64,000 nt of DNA, taken from contig LNDX01000003.1 of assembly GCA_001464475.1 (NCBI GenBank), positions 186,001-250,000 of the forward strand, read 5' to 3'. The stretch is from Flavobacteriaceae bacterium Ga0077528. Lineage in GTDB: Bacteria; Bacteroidota; Bacteroidia; Flavobacteriales; Flavobacteriaceae. Each line of letters starts with the position of its first letter. Position 1 is the first letter of the stretch. Made by a program: the position numbers and the translations under genes. The notes beneath the pieces were generated by a model, which had not been told where the DNA came from, made no database searches, and was given only the letters and a program-made list of their open reading frames with translations. Positions 32,097 through 41,404 of the stretch are shown piece by piece.

Positions 32097-34370
32097 TTAA
32101 GATTTAATAACTTTTTCTTTTTTCAATTTAGTTGTCAATGCTTTTTTAGTATTTCCTGACTGTAAATCATCAAGAACATGGATTGCCTCTTCAATATAAA
32201 TATCTTTAGAAAGACTTTCATGCCATCTTTCGCGTTTTTCTTTTAGTGTTACATCGGTTTTCATCTGCTCTTCTTCATAAGGCAACGATTTAAACTTAAA
32301 CGCATTTGTATAATCAGCAATTGACTTATACTTTTTATTAGTTTCCTCTAATTGCTTTTGCTCTTGCTTGAATTTGTCAATTTGCAAACTATATACATTT
32401 TCTTCATTACGCTCTTGACGCCATTTAGCATTATCATCAATCAAATTCATTTGCGGATTACTTGCAATACGTTTCTTGCTATTTTGAATAGCCAAATCAT
32501 AATTAGCAGCTTTATTCCAAAGTTTGTAATCAGCAGCTTCTATTTTATCCCAAGGCATTGCATTGTCTACGTCACGTTCACCCATTTTTAAATAAGCATA
32601 ACTATCTGGCATCACAATATCACTGCTTACTCCTTCTAATTGAGTTGAACCTCCATTGATTCTGTAAAACTTTTGAGTAGTGGTTTTTAACGCACCTAAA
32701 TCACCCAAAGTATTACCTCTCACAAACTGATTCAAATCGATAACATTTTGAACGGTTCCTTTACCATAAGTTTGCTTACTTCCTATAATCACAGCACGTT
32801 TATAATCTTGCATTGCTGCAGCCAAAATCTCAGAAGCAGAAGCAGAAAACTCATTGGTCATAATAACTAATGGTCCGTCCCACTCTACTTTAGCATCTTT
32901 ATCATAAAGAACTTCTCTTTTCCCTGCAGCTGATTTAATTTGTACAATTGGTCCTTGCTCAATAAACAATCCGCCAATATCAACTACTGTTTTTAAAGAA
33001 CCTCCTCCATTATCTCTAACGTCAACAATAATTCCTTGAACACCTTCACTTTTCAATCTGGCAACTTCTTGAGCAACATCTTTTCCGGCATCTCTACTGT
33101 CTTTATTTTCAAAATCGATGTAGAATTTTGGTAAATAGATAATTCCATACTTCACACCATTTTTCTCAACTACACTAGATTTTGCATAGGTTTCTTCAAT
33201 TTCAACTTCATCTCTTATAATTGAAATTACTTTAAGCGAACCATCTGTTTTCTTAACAGTAAGACGAACTTCTGTTCCTTTTGGACCTTTTATTTTTTTA
33301 ACGACGTCATCCAAACGCATTCCAACTACATCTACAGGATCGCTATCACCTTGAGCAACTTTAAGAACTACATCGCCTGCTTCTAATTCTTTTCCTCTCC
33401 AAGCTGGTCCTCCAGAAATTAATTCTGTGATTTCAGTGAAGTCATTTTTCTTTTGAAGACGTGCTCCAATTCCTTCTAATTTTCCACTCATACTAACATC
33501 AAAACGTTCTTTTTCGTCTGGTGCAAAATAAGAAGTATGTGGGTCAAATCTAGACGCGATGGCATTTACATAAACCGAAAACCAATCAGAACGATCTAAT
33601 TCTTTACTTATAAAAGTGAAATTTTCATTCAATGATTTTAAAGTACTTTCTCTTGTCTCTTTTTCTAATTGCTCAAATGTTTTTGGTGCGTCATTCTCAG
33701 TTTTAGCAATACTTTCTTGAAACTTTTTCTCCAATTCAGGAGTTAGCTTATCACCCATTTTTAAACGATATTCTTTCAAACGCTCTTCTGGAGATTTATT
33801 TTTATTCTTTTGAATGTCTTCTTGAATTTTTTGTTTTTCAACTAAAGAAGATAATGTTGAGAGCTTCACTTGTTTTCTCCAACGTTCTTTTAAATCAGAA
33901 ACATTTTTAGAATAAGGTGCTTTCTCATAGTCTGTATCAATATCTTCATTAATAGAATAATCAATAGGATTTTCTAATGCAGCTTTATAGTAGCTTTCAC
34001 TTTCTTTCATTCTTTTGATAAGACGTGTATAAGTCAAATCAAAAAAAGTAAGTTGTTTGTTGTTGATTTGATCATCAATCTGTGTTTCGTATTTAGAAAA
34101 CTCATCTATATCTGATTGCAAAAAGAATCTTTTTGATGGATCTAAAGCCGTGATATAATCTTTGTAAACACCTTTAGAAAAAGTATCATCTATTTGAGCC
34201 GGACTGTAATGTCCTTTTTCAATTACATACGTCAATAACTCAATAAGCAATTTATCTTTTTCTGGATCATTTTTATCTTTTGGGATAAAACTCCATAAAC
34301 CAACGGAAAGTGCTAGTACAAGAAGTACTATTTTATAATGTCTTTTCATAAATTGAACTATTGTATTCAT
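32097..34370 (-). CDS. prc: Carboxy-terminal processing (tail-specific) protease Prc
   Basis: This exported serine protease of the S41 family trims or degrades periplasmic proteins and lipoproteins from their C-termini. The 757 residues include an N-terminal anchor (IVLLVLALSVGLWSFI), a long helical N-terminal domain, a PDZ domain (about residues 290-360, RLQKKNDFTEITELISGGPA and GDVVLKVAQGD), the S41 catalytic core with the Ser in TNEFSASASEILAAAMQDYK and the Lys in GSKQTYGKGTVQN, and the DUF3340-type C-terminal domain of the Prc/Tsp branch. It is divergent from surE. Confidence 0.94.
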   Translation of the reverse strand: MNTIVQFMKRHYKIVLLVLALSVGLWSFIPKDKNDPEKDKLLIELLTYVIEKGHYSPAQIDDTFSKGVYKDYITALDPSKRFFLQSDIDEFSKYETQIDDQINNKQLTFFDLTYTRLIKRMKESESYYKAALENPIDYSINEDIDTDYEKAPYSKNVSDLKERWRKQVKLSTLSSLVEKQKIQEDIQKNKNKSPEERLKEYRLKMGDKLTPELEKKFQESIAKTENDAPKTFEQLEKETRESTLKSLNENFTFISKELDRSDWFSVYVNAIASRFDPHTSYFAPDEKERFDVSMSGKLEGIGARLQKKNDFTEITELISGGPAWRGKELEAGDVVLKVAQGDSDPVDVVGMRLDDVVKKIKGPKGTEVRLTVKKTDGSLKVISIIRDEVEIEETYAKSSVVEKNGVKYGIIYLPKFYIDFENKDSRDAGKDVAQEVARLKSEGVQGIIVDVRDNGGGSLKTVVDIGGLFIEQGPIVQIKSAAGKREVLYDKDAKVEWDGPLVIMTNEFSASASEILAAAMQDYKRAVIIGSKQTYGKGTVQNVIDLNQFVRGNTLGDLGALKTTTQKFYRINGGSTQLEGVSSDIVMPDSYAYLKMGERDVDNAMPWDKIEAADYKLWNKAANYDLAIQNSKKRIASNPQMNLIDDNAKWRQERNEENVYSLQIDKFKQEQKQLEETNKKYKSIADYTNAFKFKSLPYEEEQMKTDVTLKEKRERWHESLSKDIYIEEAIHVLDDLQSGNTKKALTTKLKKEKVIKS

Positions 34371-34468
34371 TAATTTTTCTACTAAATTACATAAAAAACT
34401 ATGCCATTAAATTGTGATATCGCATAATTTTTTGTTAAAACCATTGCTATGGCTCAAAGTTATAAAAT

Positions 34469-34503
34469 TTGTAATGGAATAAGTCTTAAAATAATTACTT
34501 TTG
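34469..34503 (+). promoter_or_regulatory. Likely promoter for surE
   Basis: TACTTTTG at 34496-34503 is an exact -7 element, with TTG at 34469-34471 (24-base spacer), 19 bases before the surE start codon. Confidence 0.6.
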
Positions 34504-34522
34504 TTACACAAATAAAATTCAA

Positions 34523-35293
34523 ATGTCTAAAAAACCTTTAATTCTAATAACCAACGACGATAGTATTTCTGCACCAGGAATTCGAACATTAATAGCAGTT
34601 ATGTCTGAAATTGGAGAAGTTGTTGTGGTTGCGCCTGATAGTCCGCAAAGTGCTATGGGGCATGCTATTACTATCAACAACACCTTGCATTTGAATAAAA
34701 TTTCTGCAGAAAATGCTGAGATTTTGGAATACAGTTGTTCTGGAACTCCTGTAGATTGTGTGAAAATGGCTGTAAATGAAATCCTGAAAAGGAAACCTGA
34801 TTTATGTGTTTCCGGAATCAATCACGGTTCTAATTCTTCCATAAATGTAATTTATTCAGGGACAATGAGTGCTGCTGTTGAAGCCGGAATTGAAGGAATT
34901 CCTGCCATTGGATTTTCACTTTTAGATTATAATTGGAATGCCGATTTTGAACAAATCAAACCTTTTGTAAAGAAAATTGCACTGCAAGTTTTAGAACATG
35001 GTTTACCTGATGGAACGGTTTTGAATGTCAATTTTCCTAAATTAAAAACAGATGAAATAAAAGGAATTAAGATTTGTCGTCAAGCGAAAGCTATGTGGCA
35101 AGAAAAATTCGATAAACGAGTAACACCTTTTGGAAAAGAATATTACTGGTTAACTGGCGAATTCATTAATCAAGATAAAGGAGAAGATACTGACGAATTT
35201 GCTTTGGCAAACGGCTACATTTCTATTGTTCCAGTTCAATTTGATTTGACAGCTCATCATGCCATTCAAACATTAAATACTTGGGATTTATAA
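34523..35293 (+). CDS. surE: 5'/3'-nucleotidase SurE
   Basis: SurE is a metal-dependent nucleoside monophosphate phosphatase linked to survival in stationary phase. The 256-residue protein has the metal-binding ITNDDSISAPGI near the N-terminus, VVAPDSPQSAMGHAIT, the YSCSGTPVDCVKMAV segment and SGINHGSNSSINVIYSGTMS. It begins a co-oriented run, surE - small membrane protein - lpxB - NlpC/P60 - comEC, with short gaps, so these may form one operon. Confidence 0.96.
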   Translation: MSKKPLILITNDDSISAPGIRTLIAVMSEIGEVVVVAPDSPQSAMGHAITINNTLHLNKISAENAEILEYSCSGTPVDCVKMAVNEILKRKPDLCVSGINHGSNSSINVIYSGTMSAAVEAGIEGIPAIGFSLLDYNWNADFEQIKPFVKKIALQVLEHGLPDGTVLNVNFPKLKTDEIKGIKICRQAKAMWQEKFDKRVTPFGKEYYWLTGEFINQDKGEDTDEFALANGYISIVPVQFDLTAHHAIQTLNTWDL

Positions 35294-35317
35294 TTTTAGA
35301 TAAAAAATATTATTAAA

Positions 35318-35590
35318 ATGAAGAAAACAGATTTACTTATCGGATTTTTTATTGGGTTGGTTGCTACATTTATAGGTTCTTATTTATTTTTAAAAACCCA
35401 AACCGAGTATGATTTAATAGAAGATTTTTCCATATTAAAAACTGAAGGATTACTTGGAAAAGTTGTGGCGCTTGGAGCTGTTTTAAACATAATAATTTTC
35501 TTCATTTTGTTAAAAAAGAATAAAGAATTTATGGCAAGAGGTGTTGTAATGGCAACAATAATTTTAGCAATAACCACAATGTTCTTATAG
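35318..35590 (+). CDS. Small membrane protein of unknown function
   Basis: The 90-residue protein has three hydrophobic helices (LLIGFFIGLVATFIGSYLFL, VVALGAVLNIIIFFILL, VVMATIILAITTMFL) and a short polar loop. I do not recognise a named family. It lies 24 bases after surE and 5 bases before lpxB, so it is probably translated with them. Confidence 0.75.
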   Translation: MKKTDLLIGFFIGLVATFIGSYLFLKTQTEYDLIEDFSILKTEGLLGKVVALGAVLNIIIFFILLKKNKEFMARGVVMATIILAITTMFL

Positions 35591-35595
35591 TTTAT

Positions 35596-36708
35596 ATGAA
35601 ATATTATATCATTGCTGGAGAAGCATCAGGCGATTTACATGGTTCCAATTTGATGAAAGCATTGTATAAAGAAGATACAAATGCTGACATCCGATTTTGG
35701 GGTGGCGATTTGATGCAAAATGTAGGCGGAACTTTAGTAAAGCACTATCGTGAACTAGCTTTCATGGGATTTGCTGAAGTGGTTATGAATCTAAAAACCA
35801 TTTTAAACAACATCAAAATTTGTAAATCAGACATTGAAAAATTCAACCCAGATGTGATAATTTTTATTGATTATCCTGGTTTTAATATGCGCATTGCAAA
35901 ATGGGCAAAAGAACGAGGTATAAAAACACACTATTATATTTCACCACAAATTTGGGCATGGAAAGAAAGTAGAATCAAAGACATCAAACGTGATTTTGAT
36001 AAACTTTATGTCATTCTTCCATTTGAAAAAGATTTTTATGAAGTAAAACATAATTTTCCGGTAGAATTTGTTGGTCATCCGTTAATCGATGCTATTCATA
36101 ATCGAACTGTTATTGATTCTGAATCTTTTCGAAAAGAACATAAATTAGACAACAAACCGATTATAGCCATTTTACCAGGAAGTAGAAAACAAGAAATTTC
36201 TAAAATGCTTTCGGTAATGCTGAGCGTAGTTGATGATTTTCCAGAGTATCAATTTGTGATTGCTGGCGCTCCAAGTCAGGAATATTCTTTTTATGAAACA
36301 TTTTTAAACAATAAAAACATCAAGTTTATTTCAAATAAAACTTATGATTTATTAAGTAATTCTTATGCAGCTTTAGTTACCTCTGGAACGGCTACTTTAG
36401 AAACGGCTCTTTTCAAAGTCCCAGAAGTGGTTTGCTACAAAGGTGGTTGGATTTCTTATCAGATTGCAAAACGAATTATTACTTTAAAATATATTTCGTT
36501 GGTAAATTTAATAATGGATGAAGAAGTAGTAACTGAATTGATTCAAGAAGAATGCAATCCAAAAAGAATTAAATCTGAATTGACTAAAATTCTTGATGAA
36601 AATCACAGAAAACAGTTACTTAAAAAGTATGATGATTTAGAACAAAAACTGGGCGGAATTGGAGCAAGCGAAAAAACGGCTCATTTGATAGTTAGCGCTT
36701 TAAAATAA
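35596..36708 (+). CDS. lpxB: Lipid-A-disaccharide synthase
   Basis: This GT19 glycosyltransferase joins UDP-2,3-diacylglucosamine and lipid X to make the lipid A disaccharide on the inner face of the inner membrane. The 370 residues carry the family N-terminus YYIIAGEASGDLHGSNLMKA, YISPQIWAWKESRIKDIKRD, FVGHPLIDAI, the PGSRKQEISKML loop and the nucleotide-binding SGTATLETALFKVPEVVCYK. It shows that the cell has an LPS-type outer membrane, in line with lptC in the same window. Confidence 0.96.
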   Translation: MKYYIIAGEASGDLHGSNLMKALYKEDTNADIRFWGGDLMQNVGGTLVKHYRELAFMGFAEVVMNLKTILNNIKICKSDIEKFNPDVIIFIDYPGFNMRIAKWAKERGIKTHYYISPQIWAWKESRIKDIKRDFDKLYVILPFEKDFYEVKHNFPVEFVGHPLIDAIHNRTVIDSESFRKEHKLDNKPIIAILPGSRKQEISKMLSVMLSVVDDFPEYQFVIAGAPSQEYSFYETFLNNKNIKFISNKTYDLLSNSYAALVTSGTATLETALFKVPEVVCYKGGWISYQIAKRIITLKYISLVNLIMDEEVVTELIQEECNPKRIKSELTKILDENHRKQLLKKYDDLEQKLGGIGASEKTAHLIVSALK

Positions 36709-36752
36709 TATTAGCCTCTTTTTATCGTTAAAAATAATAAAGCCCTATTGTT

Positions 36753-37220
36753 TTGAAAAAAATCCTACTACTTTTCACACTACTCATTTTGGTTTCTTCT
36801 TGTAAAACAAGTTCGTCGACTACTAGTTCAAACAATAAATTAGCAGAAAAAATTATAGATGATGCAACAAGTAAAATTGGTTCTCCTTATCGTTTTGGTG
36901 GAACTACAAATGCTGGCTACGATTGTTCTGGATTAGTATTTACATCTTTTAAAAAATATGATTTATCACTTCCTAGAACTTCAAAAGAAATGGCTAAAGA
37001 AGGAAAAATTATTACTAAAAGTAACGCTCAAAAAGGCGATTTAATTTTCTTCAAAACTGGCGGTTCTAGTCAAATTAATCATGTTGGATTAATTGTAGAT
37101 GTTAATCGCGATGATATAAAATTTGTTCATTCTTCTACCAAAAAAGGTGTAATCATTTCTTCAATAACCGAAGATTATTACAGAAAATCCTTTGTTCAAA
37201 TTAATCGAATTTTAGAATAA
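36753..37220 (+). CDS. NlpC/P60 (C40) peptidase lipoprotein
   Basis: The protein starts at a TTG, which gives a full lipoprotein signal (KKILLLFTLLILVSSCKTSS); no ATG would. Residues about 32-155 are an NlpC/P60 cysteine peptidase domain with the triad Cys58 (YDCSGLVF), His in QINHVGLIVDV and His in FVHSSTKKGV. Such enzymes cut bonds next to gamma-D-glutamyl residues in peptidoglycan stem peptides. The 155-residue length matches the Spr/MepS-like small lipoproteins that open the wall for growth. It sits 44 bases downstream of lpxB. Confidence 0.9.
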   Translation: MKKILLLFTLLILVSSCKTSSSTTSSNNKLAEKIIDDATSKIGSPYRFGGTTNAGYDCSGLVFTSFKKYDLSLPRTSKEMAKEGKIITKSNAQKGDLIFFKTGGSSQINHVGLIVDVNRDDIKFVHSSTKKGVIISSITEDYYRKSFVQINRILE

Positions 37221-37265
37221 TTATTTTTTTTGTAGGAATATACTTTTTTGCATACTTTTATAGAA

Positions 37266-39299
37266 ATGAAAGTATTACAATTCCCATTAGTAAGAATAAC
37301 GCTTTGTTTTGTGCTTGGAATAATTTTTTCTCAAATCACAAAACCTAATTTATTATTGCTTTTTATAGCTCTATTACTTTGCATTTTTTCTTTGATTTTT
37401 TTCTATTTCAAAAATAAAAACGACTTAATTCAAAAACCTTTATTTGGATTTGTAGCACTTTTTACTTCTTTCCTAATCGGAATGATTAATTTGAGTATTA
37501 GTAATCAAACGTTGAATAAGAATCATTATTTACATCAAGTAAAAGAAACAGAAAATGAAATTTCTACAGAACTAATTATCAAAGAAAAACTAAAAAACAC
37601 TTTGAATAATGATCGTTATGTTACCGAAATGATTCAATTGAATGGTAAAAAAAGTTACGGTAAAATAATTTTAAATATCAGAAAAGATAGTGTGCTTCCC
37701 ACTATAGAAATTGGTTCTCATTTAATGGTTAATGGTTCTTTCTACAAAAACAGAAAACCAAACAATCCCAATCAATTTGACTATGGAAAGTACCTTGAAA
37801 ATCAGCAAATCTATGCTCAGATTTATGCCGATGTGACCGATATCAAAATCAATCCAATTGTAGATAAAAGCATTTCTTATTATGCAAGTAAACTTCGAAA
37901 TAGGATTATACAAAATCTAGAAAAAAATAATTTTAACAAAACCGAATTAAGTGTTGTTATCGCCTTAATTCTTGGTCAACAACAAGATATTTCTCAAGAA
38001 GTAATTCGTGATTATCAATATGCTGGAGCCGTTCATGTTTTATCAGTTTCAGGTTTGCATGTTGGATGTATTTTATTATTCGTAACCTTTTTACTAACTC
38101 CAATTCCAAATACAAAAAGAGGGTCAATTATTAAATTAGTTCTTGTCATTCTATCACTTTGGACTTTTGGAATATTAGCAGGACTTGCACCATCTGTTGT
38201 TCGTTCGGTAACAATGTTTTCGTTTGTAGCTGTTGGAATGTTTTTAAGACGAAGCATCAATATTTATAACACATTGCTGGTTTCTGCTTTGTTAATCTTA
38301 TTAGTAAAACCTTCTTTTCTTTTTGATATTGGATTCCAATTAAGTTATGTTGCTTTATTTTTTATTGTTTGGCTACAACCGCTCTTAACTTCCATTTGGA
38401 CACCTAAAAACAAAATCATCAACTATTTTTGGGACATAATTACTGTTTCATTTGCCGCTCAGATTGGAACATTTCCTCTAAGTATCTACTATTTTCATCA
38501 ATTTCCAGGATTATTTTTTATTACTAATATTGTAATTCTTCCGGGTTTGAGTGTAATTCTTGGCATTGGAGTTATTGTAATGATTCTTGCTGTATTCAAT
38601 GTTGTATGGATTCCGATGATGAAACTGTTAGAATGGAGCATTTGGTTACTGAACAAGATTATTTCTTGGGTAGCATCGTTTGAAAATTTTATATTTAAAG
38701 ATTTGTCACTCAACTCCTACATGATGTGGTGTTGGTATTTAGTCATCATCGGAATAATTCTTTGGTTCAAAAAACCCACTTTCAAGAAATTGGCATTTAG
38801 TATGATTGCCATTATTGGATTACAACTTGTTACAATTTATGCAAAATATGACAGTCAGAAGAACAGTGAATTTATCGTTTTTAGCAAAAAGAAAGTAACT
38901 ATAATTACAGAAAGACAAGGAAATAAAGTTACGCTTTATAGTAACGATAGCATTCTAAAAACAACTGACGACAATCTTGCTTTAAAATCTTATTTAGTTG
39001 CCAATTTTTGTGAGATTGAAAAGAAAAAAGCTTTGTCAAACTTGTTTTATTTCAAAGACAAGAAAATTCTTTTAATAGATAGTAGTGCCGTTTTTATTGA
39101 AGAAGAAAAACCAGATATTCTATTACTTACAAATTCGCCAAAAGTAAATCTAGAGCGTATCTTTCAATCATGGAAACCTCAACAAGTTGTTGTCGATGCT
39201 ACCAATTATAAAACCTATATCAAAGTGTGGCGAGAAACTTGTAGAAAAGAAAAAATCCCTTTTCATGATACATCAGAAAAGGGATTCTATAAATTATAA
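37266..39299 (+). CDS. comEC: ComEC/Rec2-family DNA uptake channel protein
   Basis: I place the start at the ATG at 37266 (677 residues, MKVLQFPLVRITLCFVLGII) rather than at a TTG six codons upstream. The N-terminal part has helices and a DUF4131-type OB-like periplasmic domain (about residues 20-190). The central Competence domain carries GAVHVLSVSGLHVGCILLFV and LAGLAPSVVRSVTMFSFVAV, with about ten helices. The last about 150 residues look like a residual metallo-beta-lactamase-type domain (DILLLTNSPKVNLERIFQSW, QVVVDATNYKTYIKVW) but lack the HxHxDH metal motif. Homologues pass single-stranded DNA across the inner membrane. The stop directly abuts that of the convergent thioredoxin gene. 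Confidence 0.87.
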   Translation: MKVLQFPLVRITLCFVLGIIFSQITKPNLLLLFIALLLCIFSLIFFYFKNKNDLIQKPLFGFVALFTSFLIGMINLSISNQTLNKNHYLHQVKETENEISTELIIKEKLKNTLNNDRYVTEMIQLNGKKSYGKIILNIRKDSVLPTIEIGSHLMVNGSFYKNRKPNNPNQFDYGKYLENQQIYAQIYADVTDIKINPIVDKSISYYASKLRNRIIQNLEKNNFNKTELSVVIALILGQQQDISQEVIRDYQYAGAVHVLSVSGLHVGCILLFVTFLLTPIPNTKRGSIIKLVLVILSLWTFGILAGLAPSVVRSVTMFSFVAVGMFLRRSINIYNTLLVSALLILLVKPSFLFDIGFQLSYVALFFIVWLQPLLTSIWTPKNKIINYFWDIITVSFAAQIGTFPLSIYYFHQFPGLFFITNIVILPGLSVILGIGVIVMILAVFNVVWIPMMKLLEWSIWLLNKIISWVASFENFIFKDLSLNSYMMWCWYLVIIGIILWFKKPTFKKLAFSMIAIIGLQLVTIYAKYDSQKNSEFIVFSKKKVTIITERQGNKVTLYSNDSILKTTDDNLALKSYLVANFCEIEKKKALSNLFYFKDKKILLIDSSAVFIEEEKPDILLLTNSPKVNLERIFQSWKPQQVVVDATNYKTYIKVWRETCRKEKIPFHDTSEKGFYKL

Positions 39300-39842
39300 C
39301 TAAGCTTTTTTCTTAGTTGCTTTTTTCTTTTTGGTAGCTTTTTTTGCAGTTTTTTGTTCTTCTTCTGTGTAAGGAACAAACTTAGCAACCATTTTATTGG
39401 CTCCATCTAACCATACTGTTGGTCCACCAGCTACATAACCAGTTTCACCTAGAAGCTCAAAACTAGTTTTACCATCAACCGGTGCACCAGCTTTTGCAAT
39501 TCTAACTGAAGGATATCCTCGTATTGCAAAAAATTGTTGCAATTGACTATTTTGAATTTTTAAAGCATCTGATTGTGGAGTTCTCCTTGGAAAATCAAGC
39601 TCTACTAAAACCACATTTTCTTTTGCCCATGCGATAAACTCAGGTGTTTTAAAAACCTCATTTTGCAAACGAATACACCATCCGCACCAGTCACTTCCTG
39701 TAAAAAACAAGAATAATGGTTTGTTTTCAGTTTTTGAAACTGCAATGGCTTCATCGATATTAGTATGCCAAGTTAATTTCTCTTGGGCTTGAATTGTCAT
39801 TGAGGAAACGACAAGTAATAATGTTATAAATAATTTCTTCAT
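39300..39842 (-). CDS. Exported thioredoxin-fold protein with lysine-rich tail
   Basis: The 180-residue protein has a signal peptide (MKKLFITLLLVVSSMTIQA) and a thioredoxin_7-type domain with the CxxC active site in TGSDWCGWCIRLQNEVF and a cis-Pro region GYPSVRI. It is therefore likely a periplasmic thiol-disulfide protein or a reductase of misoxidised partners. Residues 160-180 are a low-complexity Lys/Ala/Thr tail (KKATKKKKATKKKA) resembling histone-H1-like tails, which is unusual for the family. A TATATTTG -7 element lies 14 bases upstream of the start. There is no visible terminator between it and comEC. Confidence 0.88.
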   Translation of the reverse strand: MKKLFITLLLVVSSMTIQAQEKLTWHTNIDEAIAVSKTENKPLFLFFTGSDWCGWCIRLQNEVFKTPEFIAWAKENVVLVELDFPRRTPQSDALKIQNSQLQQFFAIRGYPSVRIAKAGAPVDGKTSFELLGETGYVAGGPTVWLDGANKMVAKFVPYTEEEQKTAKKATKKKKATKKKA

Positions 39843-39855
39843 TTCTTTTTTTTTA

Positions 39856-39863
39856 CAAATATA
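39856..39863 (-). promoter_or_regulatory. -7 element (TATATTTG) for the thioredoxin gene
   Basis: Exact TAnnTTTG on the minus strand, 14 bases before the start codon. The nearest TTG upstream is only 14 bases away, shorter than consensus. Confidence 0.45.
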
Positions 39864-39890
39864 TTCAAAAATAGTACCAAAAAATGTCGG

Positions 39891-41402
39891 CTACTTTACT
39901 TCTTGCATTAGTTTTTTAATTAATGGCGAAATTGCTATTAAAAGTATTCCTGCAACTAAAGCGTAAATTGCTAATTGTTGATAGCCATCTGCATAGGTAT
40001 TTAACTTTTCTAAATTAGTTGCATCTTTGGAAGCTTCTGCAATATTTGCTCCAAGTAAACCTGCAAAATACTGTCCATAAGCAGATGCTAAAAACCACAT
40101 TCCCATAATTACTGCTTGAAGTTTTTGTGGTGATAATTTCGTCATAGCACTCATTCCAATTGGAGATAAACATAATTCACCAAAAGTGATGACAAACCAA
40201 CCAAAAGTGAATAAATTTAGAGATGTTTTTCCATCAGCACCTGCAAAAAACTTTGTGTAATAAAACACCCAAAAACCACCTGCTAAGAATAGAAAACCTA
40301 ATCCAAACTTAACAACAGTATTGGGTTCAATTTTTCTTTTTGCCATCCAAATCCATAAAACGCCAAGTAAAGCTGCAAAAACAATTACAAAAAATGCTCC
40401 TGATGAATTATTTACTCCATTAGGATCAAGTTCAATACCTAACAAATTAGTATTCAAATTATTTGCTGCAAATAAACTTAAAGAACCTCCACTTTGCTCG
40501 TAAAACGCCCAAAAGAAAATGGAAAAAATAATAAATACTAATGCTGCTATAAGTTTTTTGTTTTCAGCTATCGAAAAATTTCGCATTTCATAAAATAAAT
40601 ACAGAATAGAAACTGGTCCAATTATCATCATGAAATAATCTGTATAAACGGTGTTGGCAACCATTAATATTATGATTGGAATTAAAATTAACGACCCAAT
40701 ATAAGTTGCAATTTCATATATTTTTCTTTTAGAATTCTCAATATTTTTAAGTGGAGATAATCCTATTTCGCCCAAACTTTTTTGTGTCTGTGTAAAAGTT
40801 AATAAACTAATAACCATAACTATTGCTGCAAAACCAAAGGCGTAATTCCAACGCAGATTTTCGGGTACAAACCCATGCCAAAGTGTGCCGTTAGCAACTG
40901 CAATGCAAACATATCCGCCAAGTAATGCTCCTAAATTAATTCCGGCATAGAAAAGAGAAAAACCTGCATCACGTCTAATATCATTATCTTTATACAGTTG
41001 ACCAACCATTGATGAAATATTTGGTTTGAAAAAACCTGTTCCAACAATTGTAAAACCAATTCCTGTAAAAAATAAATCTTTTGGGCTAAATGCTAATATT
41101 ACACTTCCAACAATCATCAAAATTCCACCCCAAAAAAGCGATTTTCTCAATCCAAGGATTTTATCGGCAAACAATCCACCAATAAAAGTAAAAGCATAAA
41201 CCCATGCTTGAGTTGCTCCATACTGAAGATTAGCAGTGGTTTCATCCATTTTTAGTTGACTAACCATAAACACTGCTAACATTCCTCTCATTCCATAGAA
41301 ACTAAAGCGTTCCCACATTTCAGAGAAAAACAAATACCATAATTGTTTTGGATATTTTCCTTTAAAGTCTTGAATTTGTTCTATTGACTGATTGATCTCC
41401 AT
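39891..41402 (-). CDS. Proton-dependent oligopeptide transporter (POT/PTR2 family), third of three
   Basis: This major facilitator takes up di- and tripeptides with protons. The 503 residues show the POT signature SEMWERFSFYGMRGM (ExxER at Glu28-Glu31-Arg32), then FIGGLFADKILGLRKSLFWG and GTGFFKPNISSMVGQLY, about 14 helices. Its start lies two bases from the stop of the upstream POT gene, so these two are a transcriptional pair. The three POT proteins differ enough to suggest different peptide preferences. Confidence 0.93.
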   Translation of the reverse strand: MEINQSIEQIQDFKGKYPKQLWYLFFSEMWERFSFYGMRGMLAVFMVSQLKMDETTANLQYGATQAWVYAFTFIGGLFADKILGLRKSLFWGGILMIVGSVILAFSPKDLFFTGIGFTIVGTGFFKPNISSMVGQLYKDNDIRRDAGFSLFYAGINLGALLGGYVCIAVANGTLWHGFVPENLRWNYAFGFAAIVMVISLLTFTQTQKSLGEIGLSPLKNIENSKRKIYEIATYIGSLILIPIIILMVANTVYTDYFMMIIGPVSILYLFYEMRNFSIAENKKLIAALVFIIFSIFFWAFYEQSGGSLSLFAANNLNTNLLGIELDPNGVNNSSGAFFVIVFAALLGVLWIWMAKRKIEPNTVVKFGLGFLFLAGGFWVFYYTKFFAGADGKTSLNLFTFGWFVITFGELCLSPIGMSAMTKLSPQKLQAVIMGMWFLASAYGQYFAGLLGANIAEASKDATNLEKLNTYADGYQQLAIYALVAGILLIAISPLIKKLMQEVK

Positions 41403-41404
41403 AA

